64,000 nt of DNA from Oxytricha trifallax. Its lineage: Eukaryota > Ciliophora > Spirotrichea > Sporadotrichida > Oxytrichidae. Location of the stretch: positions 1 to 64,000 of the forward strand of contig ARYC01019201.1 in assembly GCA_000711775.1 (NCBI GenBank). The letters run 5' to 3'. Shown in pieces: positions 11,490-23,493 of this stretch (position 1 is its first letter; each line of letters begins with the position of its first letter). The notes beneath the pieces are model-generated. The model saw only the letters and a program-made list of their open reading frames with translations. It searched no databases and had not been told where the DNA came from. Made by a program: the position numbers and the translations under genes.

Positions 11490-12572
11490 ATTATATTACT
11501 AATCAATATTATTTATAAAATATCCACTTTTCCAACTTAATTATTTAATATTAATCAGATTCACCCTAAAAAAGAATATATAACGTAGTAATTATTCCTT
11601 TAGTTTCATTAAAGTCAAAATAGTCAATAGGTTAATTACATTTTAGGAAATTTTATAGTTTAGAAATTAGCAAAATCTAATGAATTGTGACTCAAATAGG
11701 AGTTGTAAGTGAAAATATTGCTTGAATATGCATGGGATTTGAGTCAAAAGCTTGAATAAATTATAAAAACTTTATAATTTAAAATACTTTAAATTTTAGA
11801 AAGTTTTAAAGCTGACATTAAAATTGTAGGGTTATATATTCTCAGATAGATATCATCTATATTGATTTCGTAATCTAAATATTAAATAAATATTCCACTG
11901 ACTAACTTTAGATAATTTTTTAACTCCCTTGAATGATGTATTTGTTATAAATTTAATTTTAATAGGAATTTTCCCTTATGTTATTATTCCAAATTTTATA
12001 TTAGTATTACTCTCTCTCTCTCATTTCTAAAATATCTAATGATAGCCAACTAAATAACTATAGAAAGACAGGATTTTATAGCAAGTATTTTTATTATAAT
12101 TCATAGCAGATTGGATCCAAATCTTAATTTAAAAAATGAATAATTAAATTATTGGGAAAAAGGATTTAAGTGAAACATATTTTCGAATATCATCTAGACT
12201 ATTTGTTTAACTGTGTTAATAGGTAGGATATTATATTTATCGAGGATAATAAGTAGATAGGGCTTAAGTATATTAAATAAGTTAATTTTTTTACTCAATT
12301 GCTTTTTAATAAAAATAATGGCAGGTATCATTTATATACTCTAAGGTTTGACTTATAAATAAAATTGTTAAATAAGTTAAATTATATAAGTAAAAAAGAT
12401 TTATTAAAGTCAAATTGGAAAAAAATTAAGCACTGCGAAAATTAACTAACTAATATAATTTTAAAACTCACATAAGTAAAATCAAACTATAACAAGTGTT
12501 TTCCAATTTATACTTTAATATTTTCATAATACTAATAGTATCATTAAGGTTTAAGCTATATTATAACTGCTG
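11490..12572. other. AT-rich intergenic stretch
   Basis: No coding-like frame found. A short CT microsatellite (TCTCTCTCTCTC) lies near 12010. The C-terminal MDS of the PP2C gene may be hidden here. Confidence 0.4.
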
Positions 12573-13723
12573 TCATAAAAAAAATGTAAACAAAATTATT
12601 GTCTTGTTAATTATTTTAAAAATATAAATATTTTTTGTCATATTATCGCAACCAATTCCACCTATATTATCAAATTGAATCAAGTATTTAATAAACTTAC
12701 CTGAACTCGCAACATCTTATGCAATAATTCTATCAAACATTTGCTCTGTGCAGTCGCTGATTTTAGTCTTGCTACTCGAATTTTGCAAGAACTCCCTAAC
12801 AAATTAGATGCACTCTTATGAAGTAAGACAGTCCCATATGCCATCACATGCTATGACTATGAAATCATGAGCCTTCGAGATTCTCTCAATTTTTACTTCA
12901 GGTACGCATGTTATCATTTAGTTATCCACACTAATCGATTTGTCCTGCTTGTATTCGAGGTCACCCAGAGATCTTGATAAATTAAGAACCCCTTTCACTC
13001 TATTGTCTTCCACGAATCCTCCAGCTTTCTCTATTCTAGCTTTTTCAGTTGGCATATCTGGTTTATGATCAATACTCATATCGACTGCAGTGCCGTCATT
13101 GCTTAAAACGCATCTTGAGTCGCCAGAATTCCCGCAATATATCATATCATCTGCTATTATGATTACGCAAGCAGTGCATCCTGTATATAAAGCTATATTA
13201 TCAGTCTCAGGCCTCCCAAAAAGTGAAGATTGTGTTTCATCTTGAGATTTATATTTCTTTAAGTCTTTGATGCCTTAAGGAGACTTTAAAATATCATCAA
13301 TTCTGATGAAAGATTCTCTTAAAGCTGTTTCATAATCTTTATTCTTGAACGATTACAATTTAGACAGCTCTCTTATATAGACATCTTTCACAAACAATGC
13401 AACTTCTCTACCTAAACTTTATAAGTTAAGAAAAAACTTTCAATGAAGATTGTAAGTAAAGTATTTCTTACCTCCGTGACCATCAAAGACTCCGAATACC
13501 TAAACATTTCTATCAAGATTCAATGAAGCGATATGGGAGTCCTCCATTGTATTTCTCCAACCTTGCATTCCTGTTGCTCCATATTTAACCTATTTTAACA
13601 TTCATAAATAACTTATTTTGCTTCAAATAATTCAATTAATAAGAAAATTATAATGTTTACCCTTTGGTTCTCACCGTTTTCTGAATCTTTATCCTTCTTT
13701 GGACTTGTAAGATATGGGCCCAT
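12573..13723 (-). CDS. PP2C-family (PPM) serine/threonine phosphatase
   Basis: Metal-dependent phosphatase. ATG 13721-13723 (MGPYLTSPKKDKDSENG), a Gly-2 start compatible with N-myristoylation. Motifs in order: YGATGMQGWRNTMEDSHIA, VFGVFDGHGG (metal-binding Asp/Gly), TGCTACVIII, YCGNSGDSRCVL, SIDHKPDMPTEKARIEKAGG, RVKGVLNLSRSLGD, DFIVIACDGIWDCL, and GGIGCDNMT after the last intron. Introns with GTAAA/GTAAG starts and AG ends lie at about 13592-13662, 13433-13488 and 12666-12709. After GCDNMT the frame runs only about 20 residues of poor-quality sequence to TGA 12573-12575. PP2Cs normally continue with a short beta strand, so an IES probably starts here and the true C terminus may lie elsewhere. 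Confidence 0.9.
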
Positions 13724-15037
13724 TTTTTAAAAAATTTTCTTAAAATGCTAAAGTATTAATACTATTTCAACTTTATCTTCATGAGTAACTATACAACTCC
13801 TTAAATTTTATATTTTCCATTTCGTTATAGTGTAGTAATAAATTTTTAATATTAGGGGAACAATTAATGAATAAATGCAAATGAGTAAGTTTTCACTATG
13901 ACATTTATTATTCTAAAAGTTATGTTTAATTTGCTGAAAAATTACTCATCAAAGTTTAAAGTTGTTTCATTTTTTGACACTTGATCACAAATTTTTTTCA
14001 GATAAATTTCAAACTCTCAACAGAATAAGTGAGCATGAATCTTTTTGCACTATCTGTAATTAATCTGCTTAGAAAAAAAATTCATATTTGAGTTCAATTT
14101 TTCTGTAAATTATGTAAATTCAATCACTTGTAAATCAAGCAAATTCTAGAACTGTGTTGAAAAATTCCTCTATTTTCGAACATATATATTTAAGCTTTCA
14201 AAGGATTTCCTATCTCCTCAGTGCTAAATAAAGATTCAAAATTGTAAGTGTATTAATAGAACGATGTTGCTTAAAATAAATAAGTCTTAAAATAGAAGGA
14301 AATGAGAAGTTTATTGTTCCATAAATAACACAGGTACCTTACTCCACAAATAGAATCAATCGTATAATCTAAAAATAACACAGCAATTTAGCTATAGATT
14401 GAGAAAATTATGAGAATAATTGGAGATTGAAGTTTCAAAATTCCCACTGAAATATCCTTGGCACAGATTTATGCAGAATAAATTAAATGAAAATGAAAAA
14501 CAAGAATTGAACTAATCAATTTTCAATTATAAAACTTAGTTCTTAACACAACAAAATGAAATGCATCTAGATGTCTTTAAGTGCTTTATTAATACAATAT
14601 AAGAAATTAGAAATTTATCATACAATGAAGAAAAAGTTTGAATACTTAGAACAATCTGAAAAGTAATTTTATTTGAGGTTATTCCATAATTCACAGATTT
14701 TCTTATACTTCCATTAAGTTAAACCCTAATCTTTAATTAATCAAATTAACTTAAACTATTTTTAAACTAATCTATTTTTAAATTAATGCCAAAAACGACT
14801 ATAAATAACTGAAGAGTATTTTAAGCAAAATTTATATTTAATTCACTATATCTATTTATAATTTCCTCCCCCTTATAGATAAACTAAGAAAGACATCTTT
14901 CAATATTTTTAAAATGGTTTCTCATAAGCTTAATTAAAAAAACAATATATGCTGCATATAAAGAGAGTAAATAAGTAAATTAATTGAAAAGATATAGACT
15001 TTAAATTATAATCATAACTATAAACACTTAATTAAAT
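13724..15037. other. AT-rich intergenic stretch
   Basis: 1.3 kb with no coding-like frame, no inverted repeat noticed and no RNA gene recognised. Confidence 0.5.
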
Positions 15038-18000
15038 ATGGGAAATACTTTGTGCCAGGCTAGTCCCTAAGATGACTTCTTCGGTCCACCCAAGGAGACC
15101 CAAAAGCTCAAAAAACCAAGAGCCAAAGCTTTCGATTCAAGCGAAGAACGCGATTTCGATCATGAAGTAAGTTTAGAATGAATAATTATTAGAGCATATT
15201 AAGACTATAATGGTAGTGCTCTTCGTTATTAATAAGTAAAATAATGGTATATGCATTGAAATCGAAATGCGAAAAGATATTATCAAGATATTCTATGATG
15301 TTAAATCAATGTAATTCTATCAAATATTATGAAATTAAGGAGTGTAGTAGTATTAACTTCACTATTTGATTAATCTCGCTTAGAATAAACTAAATACTAA
15401 GTTGTTTGGTGATAAAGATACAGCAGCTGTGCTTTTCTCTGAAATTTATACCTTTTAATTTTAACAATCATTTTCATAATCTTATTTTGTTATATTAGTC
15501 CGCATAAGTTGTTGAACATGTCAAGACATCAATAAAATCAATTTCCAAATCCATATGCATAATCAAAACCCCAAAACCCCTTAATGAGGTTTATAAGTGC
15601 TTTGATTGATGAGGGTAATGTTGGGGATTAGGGTTTCTTTTTGATTAATTTCATTTTTGTTGTTAGATTCATTTTCATTTTTTATTTTCATGGTTGAGAT
15701 TTTTATTCTTTTATTTTTTATGATCACTACATCTATGTAAATGTTATGTTCAAATTATTCCACTACGAAAATTTCAATGATAGCACTTTACCTATTTGCA
15801 TTACTTATTTAATTAAAATAGTCAGTTTGTATGAAATCTTCATTCCTTAATTCTTAGGGACTCCATTTTTTAAAACATTTTGGTACTAATTTAGTTTTAA
15901 TTTTTTAGTACATGGTTCTAATTAGGTTTTAAACCAAATTAGAACTTTTGCATTAAAACCTCATTAGTTTAAAACTCGGTACTAATTAAGTTTTGTGATG
16001 GAACTATTAAATTAAAACCTCACATTAAAATTAAAATTAAACGAATTTAGTACTGGTACTAATTAAATATAAACAAATTTAGTACTAATTTAATGGAATT
16101 TAATAGGTTAAAATGGAAATCCATCTCTTAAACTTGTTACAAATTCTGCAAACTTTCTCCACTAAGCTTTACAGGATTGACCTCCTATAGGATGGCCATA
16201 TTTAATAGGTGTCTAAAATTTTATTAAAAGTAGAAATACAAAAATTTAAGTTTGATCTCCATTTTTAATAATTTTACAAACAAAACATGACTACCGTGAG
16301 TCTATCATATACCTTAAAATCACTCATTTTATGCATATTTTACATTTATATTTTACTTAAGCTACCAAAAATTTTTATATAGTACTTAAATATAAAAATA
16401 TAGAAAGTAAGCGGAAAGAAAAGAAAGTATTTTATTGATTATGAAAAAGTTTTATGATAAAAATTTCAATAATATTTCTGCAAAAACGCAAAATTTTTGA
16501 AAAGATGTATTCATTAATTTTCATAAAAACCATAAATAAATATGATAACTTATGAAAAAAATGTAAAATAAAAAAATAAGCATCCGAAACTTACCTCTTT
16601 CTAATAAAAATGCTATAGTTTATACATAAACATGAAAATAAATAAGTTAAATATAAAAAAAATGATCATATAAAACTTCCATATTTTTATAACTAGAGTG
16701 AAATTAATGCTTAAAATCAAAAAGAAACCCTAATCCCCAACATTACCCTCATCAATCAAAGCACTTATAAACCTCATTAAGGGGTTTTGGGGTTTTGAAT
16801 GTGAATGATTCCCCCAAAATATATCGAAACATTTTACTTATATAGTTAACTAGTTAACTCCAAGAATTGTTTATATATAAGACTACATTTAAAGCTGCTC
16901 ACGAGAAAGACAACGCATCTAATGTTAATTCAGCTGAAGAAAAAGAGAAGCAAGCTGAAGTAAAGAGACTTCATGACGAGAGAGCTAAACAACAAGAGGA
17001 GGAGCGCAGAAGATAAAAGGAACAGGCAGAATTTCATAATTACTATTTAATCTATTAAGGTTGAATTCTTTTAGCGTAAGATAAATTTTAGATTAATCAA
17101 CAATTTTGAATATATAAATTTGAACTAAAGACTTAAATATCAAATAAGGGAAAATATAGAGATTTGATAATGAAATTAGCTGCAAATATTTCGAAAAGTA
17201 TAAATTGAAACTTTACAAGATATTCTGACAGTGTATATTCAGCGCATATGCGCTGATTTTTATTTAGCGCAGACTGCGCTGAATTAAATCGAGGCTCGGT
17301 AGACATTTTTAAGGCCAAATAGCCGTTCTTAAATGATAAAGTCCCTGTGGGACTATAGTGTTTTAATTGTTAAATTCTTAATTAATAATAATATTTTAGT
17401 AATTATTAAATTTCCGCAATTTATTAAATTTAATAGTTATCACTAATGTGATTTCTTTAATGAGAAATTTGATTAAGTTAAAATATTTAATTTTTAATAA
17501 AAAATTAAAACTATATTACTAAAAATATTATTATTAATTAAGAATTTAACAATTAAAACACTATAGTCCCACAGGGACTTTATCATTTAAGAACGGCTAT
17601 TTGGCCTTAAAAATGTCTACCGAGCCTCGATTTAATTCAGCGCAGTCTGCGCTAAATAAAAATCAGCGCATATGCGCTGAATATACACTGTCAGAATATC
17701 TTGTAAAGTTTCAATTTATACTTTTCGAAATATTTGCAGCTAATTTCATTATCAAATCTCTATATTTTCCCTTATTTGATATTTTAAGTCTTTAGTTCAA
17801 ATTTATATATTCAAAATTGTTGATTAATCTAAAATTTATCTTACGCTAAAAGAATTCAACCTTAACAAACCATTAAAATAATGTATGAAAAGTTACCATA
17901 CTATTCTCAAGTAATATTGAAAAAATTAATAGGATTAAATTAATTTAAAAGAAAGTCTTAATGAGAGATTGATTTTATGAACTGGAAAAAATGTTATAAA

Positions 18001-18684
18001 ATATTAATGTTTGTGAAGTAATTAAATAGAAACAGAAAATTTTAAAGGATTTTGCTCAAATTTAAAATACTTTTAAATTGAAATATATGCATTTTTAAAG
18101 AATTGAAGCAATAATAAGAAGATGAGAAGCGTCAATAGCAGTTGAGAGAAGAGCATGCCAGATTAGAGGTAATCAAGCAGCAAGAGGAAGAGAGAAGAAG
18201 ACAATAGGAGCAAGAGCGAATCTTAAACATATTAAGGTTTTTCCTATATAAGCTTATGTATTGGATCTAATTAGTCAATAATTATGTATAAAGCGAAGAG
18301 AATAAGAAGCTAGAAGGCTACTTCAGGAGGAATAAGAGGAGAGACGCAGATAAGAGCAGGAAGAGGAGGAAAGACGTAGATAAGAAGAAGAGGAGGAAGA
18401 AGAAAGACGTAGATAGGAAGAAGAAGAGGAAGCTGCCAAGTAAGCTCAATTGCAAGATGACGAGGAAGATGCCAACAATTTAAAATTTTATTTTATAATC
18501 CTAATTAGTACAATTAATATCGTTAAATTATCACAAACCCCTTAAACCCTTCTTTAAAAATCTTTTTTTATTTTAGAATCATTTTGGAAACTTAAAAGCC
18601 ATTTATTATAAATTAAATGGCGGGAACAATGACGATGGTTCAAATGACCCATACAACAACAAGAAGGATGATGATGATGAATGA
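15038..18684 (+). CDS. N-myristoylation-type coiled-coil protein, five MDSs
   Basis: Starts MGNTLCQASPQDD: Gly-2 with Cys-6, a typical myristoylation/palmitoylation context, so membrane attachment is likely (inference). The body is a highly charged Glu/Arg/Gln coiled coil (EERRRQKEQ, then REEHARLEVIKQQEEERRRQ, then EEERRRQEEEE repeats) and it ends NNKKDDDDE at TGA 18682-18684. No named family recognised. MDSs and pointers: 15038-15167 (AAG) 16892-17033 (AGAATT) 18099-18220 (AGCGAA) 18292-18485 (TTAAAA) 18592-18684. Each join keeps the frame, and the last three pointers are perfect 6-mers. The order is linear, not scrambled. Length is about 220 aa. Two of the four IESs carry inserted elements. 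Confidence 0.8.
15168..16894 (+). other. IES 1 of the coiled-coil gene, carries a TBE derivative
   Basis: 1.73 kb including pointer AAG (15165-15167/16892-16894). The join reads DHE|AAHEKDN. Reading the left end as a GTAAGT intron donor would give a frameshift, so IES excision is preferred. Confidence 0.7.
15564..16797. mobile_element. non-autonomous TBE-type element
   Basis: 1234 bp with exact 83-bp terminal inverted repeats (15564-15646 and 16715-16797). Each end begins with the 17-mer CAAAACCCCAAAACCCC, two units of the spirotrich telomere repeat, and is flanked by a 3-bp duplication AAT (15561-15563 and 16798-16800), matching the ANT target of telomere-bearing elements. Autonomous TBEs are about 4 kb and encode a transposase; none of that is present, so this is an internal-deletion or MITE-like derivative. 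The interior (about 15880-16100) has degenerate repeats of GGTACTAATTNAGTTTTA in both orientations. Confidence 0.9.
17034..18104 (+). other. IES 2 of the coiled-coil gene, carries a foldback element
   Basis: 1.07 kb including the 6-bp pointer AGAATT (17028-17033/18099-18104). Removal joins KEQAE to LKQQQEDEKR in frame. Confidence 0.85.
17055..17865. repeat. 0.8 kb foldback element bounded by TTAA
   Basis: Inverted arms of about 340 bp around a 130-bp centre near 17460. The outer ends are TTAAGGTTGAATTC and its complement. TTAA at each end (17055-17058, 17862-17865) could be either the tip of the arm or a TTAA target duplication, as made by piggyBac-type transposases. A small GCGCA-rich inverted motif (CAGCGCATATGCGCTG) is present in both arms. 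The two 60-residue ORFs here are the same palindromic sequence read twice, not genes. Confidence 0.85.
18221..18297 (+). other. IES 3 of the coiled-coil gene
   Basis: 77 bp including pointer AGCGAA (18215-18220/18292-18297). Fusion reads EQERR|EQEARRLL. Confidence 0.85.
18486..18597 (+). other. IES 4 of the coiled-coil gene
   Basis: 112 bp including pointer TTAAAA (18480-18485/18592-18597). Fusion reads DANNLK|AIYYKLNGG. Confidence 0.85.
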
Positions 18685-20949
18685 TTAAACTCAGATTAGT
18701 TAACAATCACTTAATTATTATTCATAGAAAATATCTATGCTCAAAGGCAAAATTAAAAGGAAATCAATAATAAATTTACTTAATTTTTCAAATATATTCA
18801 TATAATTTCAATTTCATATTTTGCACTCAATATGAAAAATCAGATTCAGAAATGTAGTGAATGAAAATTATAAATCTTAAAGAATAAAAAAACAAATTGA
18901 TTAATAGCTGTGATGTCATTTATAATAATATATAGTAGGCTATAATTAATCTTTAAAATTTAGCTATAATTATCGTTAAATAAAAAATTTCAAAACTTTT
19001 GATAATAAATTATAAAAATTTCTTATTTGTGTGTTTTTACTATAAGATAATTCAAATTTAACCACATAGATTATTTTAAATTTTCTTAAAGCTTATTTTT
19101 AATAAAATTAATTCCTTTTTTATTTTAAGTTCATTATTTTTCTCATTATTTAATGAAAAGATTAAAAAATATTAAATATTCTTAAGTTTAATTGATTTAT
19201 TATTAAATAAGTAATTAAAATAAAATATAATATTGAAAAAAATTATTTTATAAATCTAGAAATTGCAAAAGTAAATTGTATTTTAAGTATATATTAGTTT
19301 TCTTAACTGGCTTGCATTCAAATCTTATTAAAAATATTAATATTTTAATAACCTAAATTTAATTTCCCTCTCCAAATAATGGGTGGCTGTCAAACAAGAG
19401 TAGAAGTTAAAACCCTAAAAATAAAATAATTTAATTATAATTAATTTCAAGTTATATGTTTGAATATTGCCTTTGCTTAAAACATAAAGCAGAATTCATA
19501 AATTTAATCTACCTAATTTGAAATTATCTTAGAAAAAAATTAAAATTAGAGAATTAAATTAGATTATAAAGGGATGAAACGAATCAAAGGAATCAATTAA
19601 AATATTTCTTTAATAAAGATTATATTACCAAAAATATCAATGAATATTTCTAAAATTCAAAGGTATAAATTGATTTCTTTTAATAGCTCATAAAAGGTTA
19701 AAACTTGATATGTCACTATAATACGTTATGTCATTTATTTGTATATAAAATTGTTCACAAATCTAAGTTATGCCTTATCATTATTTTTTACTTGAAAATC
19801 ATTTTTTGTTCTTAAATTATCTAGTTTAATTAGTAAAAGTTTTTTTTTTTAAGTACGAAACTCTTAAGTTACTGCAAAAAGTACAATATCAATAAGAAAA
19901 AACTAGCAACTAGTATCACAAAGAGTGCGGTTTGATGGTTAGGAGTTCATCATCGCATTATATTAAAAAATACTCTATCCCAATATAAATCAATTCTCTA
20001 TTTTAAAATTAAATAAACAACATTTCTTGATGATAATTTTTTCTACGTCATTTCAAAACTAATATATAGATTTTTTACTTTTGGAGATTTCATTAAATTG
20101 AGTTTTTGCAGTAGGTAAGGAAAATTACATAATAAAACATTCTAAAAACGAGTTAAAATTAAACATTATTGCACATTTTGTTCAAAATTACCATTATAAA
20201 TATTCACTTATGTACTCTTTATCAAAATTGAAATATATTGATCAGATCCATATAAAGTGAAGATTGATAAGATTAAACACAAATCTTTTGAACAATCAAA
20301 GCTAGCAGTTTTATAAACTATATTCTTTTTATAAATGTAATTTAAATTAAAATCATGAAATTAAATTTATTTATTTTAATTATTTTTAATAAGAAATTCT
20401 AATCACCCAAAATTCAGGATTATTTTTAATGAACCTTTATAATAAATTTTAAAATCATAATGTAATTGGTATTATTTATTTAAAAAATTATTGGTTAATA
20501 ATTTAACTGGATTTATCTTTATCATTTATCATTTAAAAAAACCAAAAAAAGATATTTTTTAAACATTACAGTTTAACTATCTTAGAAAAATAAATATTTG
20601 TATATTATTCCCATATTTTGATAATTAATCAAAACTTTTTATATATAATTTATTAAATTAAAATCTTTTTAATTAATTTATATTTAATTAAAGTATACTT
20701 AATCTCAAATTCTCAATACTATATATACAATATAATTTGATTAGAAATATTTTTAAGGGTTAAAACTCTCTACAATTAATATTTTTAATTTTAATTAATT
20801 TTATATTTTATAAAACCCCCTTGTAACATTTTATCTTTTAGAATTTCTAATAAAATTCGAAATATTAATTGTGGATTTATTATGCTTGTAAAATAAATTA
20901 TGTTCTTTCATATTCTAACTCCCTATTATTTAGGAAGTTATATAAGGCA
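18685..20949. other. long AT-rich intergenic stretch
   Basis: 2.3 kb, strongly AT-rich. A short start-like frame at about 19380 (MGGCQTRVEVK) has a myristoylation-type N terminus but decays into low-complexity sequence; it could be the first MDS of a gene whose remainder I cannot place. No RNA gene or inverted repeat recognised. Confidence 0.4.
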
Positions 20950-23270
20950 ATGGGTTCTCAAAGGATACTTAATTTTATATAAATCAATCTATAATAATAA
21001 AATGAGTTTGATATTATTTAATTTAATGTGATACTGGATAATATTAGAATTTTCAAGAAAAGAGCATTGAAAAAACTAAGGGATGAGAATAGTTTAAGCA
21101 AATCGAAATATATTGATGAAGAAATAAATAATAATAATAGTGAGCATTATTCCTATATTTTGCAAAAGAAGAGGGCGAGGTGCTTCTCAGAAGAGAGCTC
21201 CACTCAAAATAAATCTTAGTCTAAAGTTGACTGGGATTTCATGTCCCCATCAAGCAACAACAATCATTAAAAATTAAGTCAATAAATATATTAATTTATT
21301 GGAATCTACTAAAGAAAATTGTAAAAGATAAAAATACTTTAGTATTAAGTTAAAAAATCACAAAAAGCTTAGTATAATAAATTTCACAAAACTAAATTTA
21401 AAATTTAATTCAAATTCAATAGTTTCGAAGATAAATAATGAATGGTGTGAAATATGACATTATTCTAGATGACCCTGAAATTATTTCATTCCCAGCAAAA
21501 AATCCATTTTAGCTAGATAGTAATTTAAGTCTGTAAAAATCCACAAAATAAAATAGCAAGCTGATATTAGAAAATAAATAAATCAAAAATGGTGATGTTT
21601 TAATATTTATTGATAGTTTACTTAAATTAATTTTGGAGGCAGATAGCATAATCATATTGCCTCAAACCTTGACTTTAGCCCCCCCCCTCTAAACTCATCT
21701 AAAAGGGGCTGCCCTTTCTGGGAAAATCACCTTTGGGATGAGACTTGTAGTTTGAATGGGAGAATAAACACCCTATGTAATCTATCAATAATAGTGATGA
21801 TAAAATTTCAAAATCTAAGAAATTAAGGAAAGTTTTCTCAAAACAAGGCACTCATTATCAAACTAAAAGTTTTTCCAATATAGGTTTAAATATAAGCTTA
21901 TTTGTTTTATTAAAATTTGTTTTGTTAAAATAGTTCTATGATTTTGTTTTTACTGTACTTTAATAACCAGTGTTTAATTATTTATATCCTTAAAAATCCA
22001 ATTCCTCAGAGAAATTCTTGAGTCCAAGTAAAGCAATAAAAAAAGAAATAACAACCCTCTAACAAGAGTAACAGACTTTCAAGTTTAAAGATTAAAATTT
22101 GGAATTAAATTTGAGTGAGGAAGAGGTCAGTGAGTTGGATATATCTCATTAGAAGTCAAACAAGTTGAGGGATTTGAAATAGGACCTTAATAAATAAATT
22201 CAATTTTAAAAAACCAATTGTTTTATTCTTAATGGTATTTGATTAAGATAACACTTTTATATTATGAACCAGGAGGAAATAAGTGAAGATGAAAACGAAG
22301 AGGTAGAATCATTGAACTTCGATAAAGAAAACTCTTAGACAAAATAATAATTGCTTATAGAGAATTAATTCTACCAGATGCTTGACTCTAGAGAAAGATT
22401 GCACTTTGAAATGCTGAGTAGTTACCGTTAGACAGGTGGCATTAATGGAGGAAAGACTCCTAAGTTTTTTACATCAATTAGAGATAAGAATCCTTTTGAT
22501 TGCTCAATATTGAATACAGCAAATTCCATTATTTAGGACGCTTTGGTAATTGAAAAATAATAGAGTTAGATGTCCAAATCTCTTTTATAATACATTTAAA
22601 ATATTGATTTTGTTTCGAATTCAAAGATTAAAATAATGAAGCAATCAACTTCAAAAAATGAACATAATTAATCTCGTTTTGATTTGATTAAAATGCCCAG
22701 TGGTTATCAAACGAAACTTATGTAGCATTCTTCATCTTCAGTAAATCCCCTAATTAATCTAAAAATAAATAAAGACGACAGTATCCACTTAGCCTAGATG
22801 CCAAAAGTCTCATTTAATTAAGAATAAAGTTTTGTCAATTACAAGAAAACAATGGTCAATTGAACTTTGGCAAATCCTACAACATTTACAATTTATAATA
22901 TAAAATCGATCATTTAAAATGAAATAAATATTTAGAAAATGGGAACTTAAAGTGATATACGCAGATTGGAGCGGAAACATTCACAAAAGATTTAAGCTAC
23001 AAAAAACATATCTCATTTTCATTATTTAAAGAGTCCAACCAAGTTAGATTAGGTGTAGCACCTGACAGACTATTCGCAGTAGAACTGAACAGAAGAGAGA
23101 TTCAACGAAATCAAGAAGGAAATAATTGAATATCTTAAGAAGAGTGGTTAGACTAAGTAACGTTCTTAAAATTCATAATCTGATTATTATAATAAGTATT
23201 CTATTAAGATGATTAAGTTTACATATTAAATTAAATCTTTTTACTTATTTTTCATAATTAAATGTTAAAA
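20950..23270 (+). CDS. large low-complexity protein gene, at least eight MDSs
   Basis: No family recognised. ATG 20950-20952 (MGSQRI|LDNIRIFKKRALKKL...). The product is a hydrophilic Ser/Asn/Gln/Lys-rich protein of about 560 aa with an acidic patch (EEISEDENEEVESL) and a Lys-rich C terminus (EIIEYLKKSGQTKQRSQ). MDSs joined by pointers: 20950-20969 (GATACT) 21030-21288 (ATAAATA) 21431-21597 (GTGATG) 21794-21879 (TCCAAT) 21997-22208 (TTTTA) 22255-22855 (AATGG) 22938-23069 (ACAGA) 23089 onward. All seven joins keep the frame and remove in-frame TGA codons where present. The stop is uncertain: after KYSIKMIK (about 23215) the frame stays open in AT-rich sequence to TGA near 23531, overlapping the convergent GTPase gene, so the real end is probably near 23215-23270 or in another MDS. 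The order is linear. Confidence 0.7.
20970..21035 (+). other. IES 1 of the low-complexity gene
   Basis: 66 bp including pointer GATACT (20964-20969/21030-21035). Without excision the frame is also open, so this IES would be missed by ORF calling; the 6-bp repeat and more protein-like fusion MGSQRI|LDNIRIF argue for it. Confidence 0.65.
21289..21437 (+). other. IES 2 of the low-complexity gene
   Basis: 149 bp including the 7-bp pointer ATAAATA (21282-21288/21431-21437), in-frame fusion KLSQQI|MNGVKYD. Confidence 0.75.
21598..21799 (+). other. IES 3 of the low-complexity gene, with GC-rich patch
   Basis: 202 bp including pointer GTGATG (21592-21597/21794-21799). The interior 21670-21750 contains C9 and nearby AAAGGGGC and CTTTCTGGGAAAATC, unusually GC-rich for an IES here. 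Confidence 0.8.
21880..22002 (+). other. IES 4 of the low-complexity gene
   Basis: 123 bp including pointer TCCAAT (21874-21879/21997-22002), fusion KSFSN|SSEKFLSP. Confidence 0.8.
22209..22259 (+). other. IES 5 of the low-complexity gene
   Basis: 51 bp including pointer TTTTA (22204-22208/22255-22259), fusion NKQIQF|YIMNQEEISED. Confidence 0.65.
22856..22942 (+). other. IES 6 of the low-complexity gene
   Basis: 87 bp including pointer AATGG (22851-22855/22938-22942). Removes an in-frame TGA; fusion NYKKTM|GTQSDIRRLER. Confidence 0.8.
23070..23093 (+). other. very short IES 7 of the low-complexity gene
   Basis: 24 bp including pointer ACAGA (23065-23069/23089-23093), so only 19 unique bases. 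It removes an in-frame TGA and joins QHLT to EERFNEIKKE. Less AT-rich than the other IESs. Confidence 0.6.
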
Positions 23271-23493
23271 ATGTTAGAGATTTGGATTCATTCATTGTCA
23301 TTTGAAGTATTATAAAACTTAAATGACTATTTCATTATAAAATAGATAAGAATTAATGAAAATTAGAAGTGGCTCTATTGATTCATTATTGAATTTAATA
23401 TTGTATTATCTAATATATTTAAGAGATATAAAGAGTTTATCACTCATAATTAAATTTGAATATTTTAAGTTTAATTTCATAAGAATATTATTT

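Noticed and set aside
17133..17795. Two nearly identical 60-residue ORFs on opposite strands
   Set aside because: They are the two arms of one palindrome (17055-17865); each is a reading of the same foldback arm.
19380..20940. GAAGTTA repeat joining MGGCQTRVEV to the gene at 20950
   Set aside because: The 7-bp repeat (in 19380-19420 and near 20935) would join out of frame with MGSQRI.
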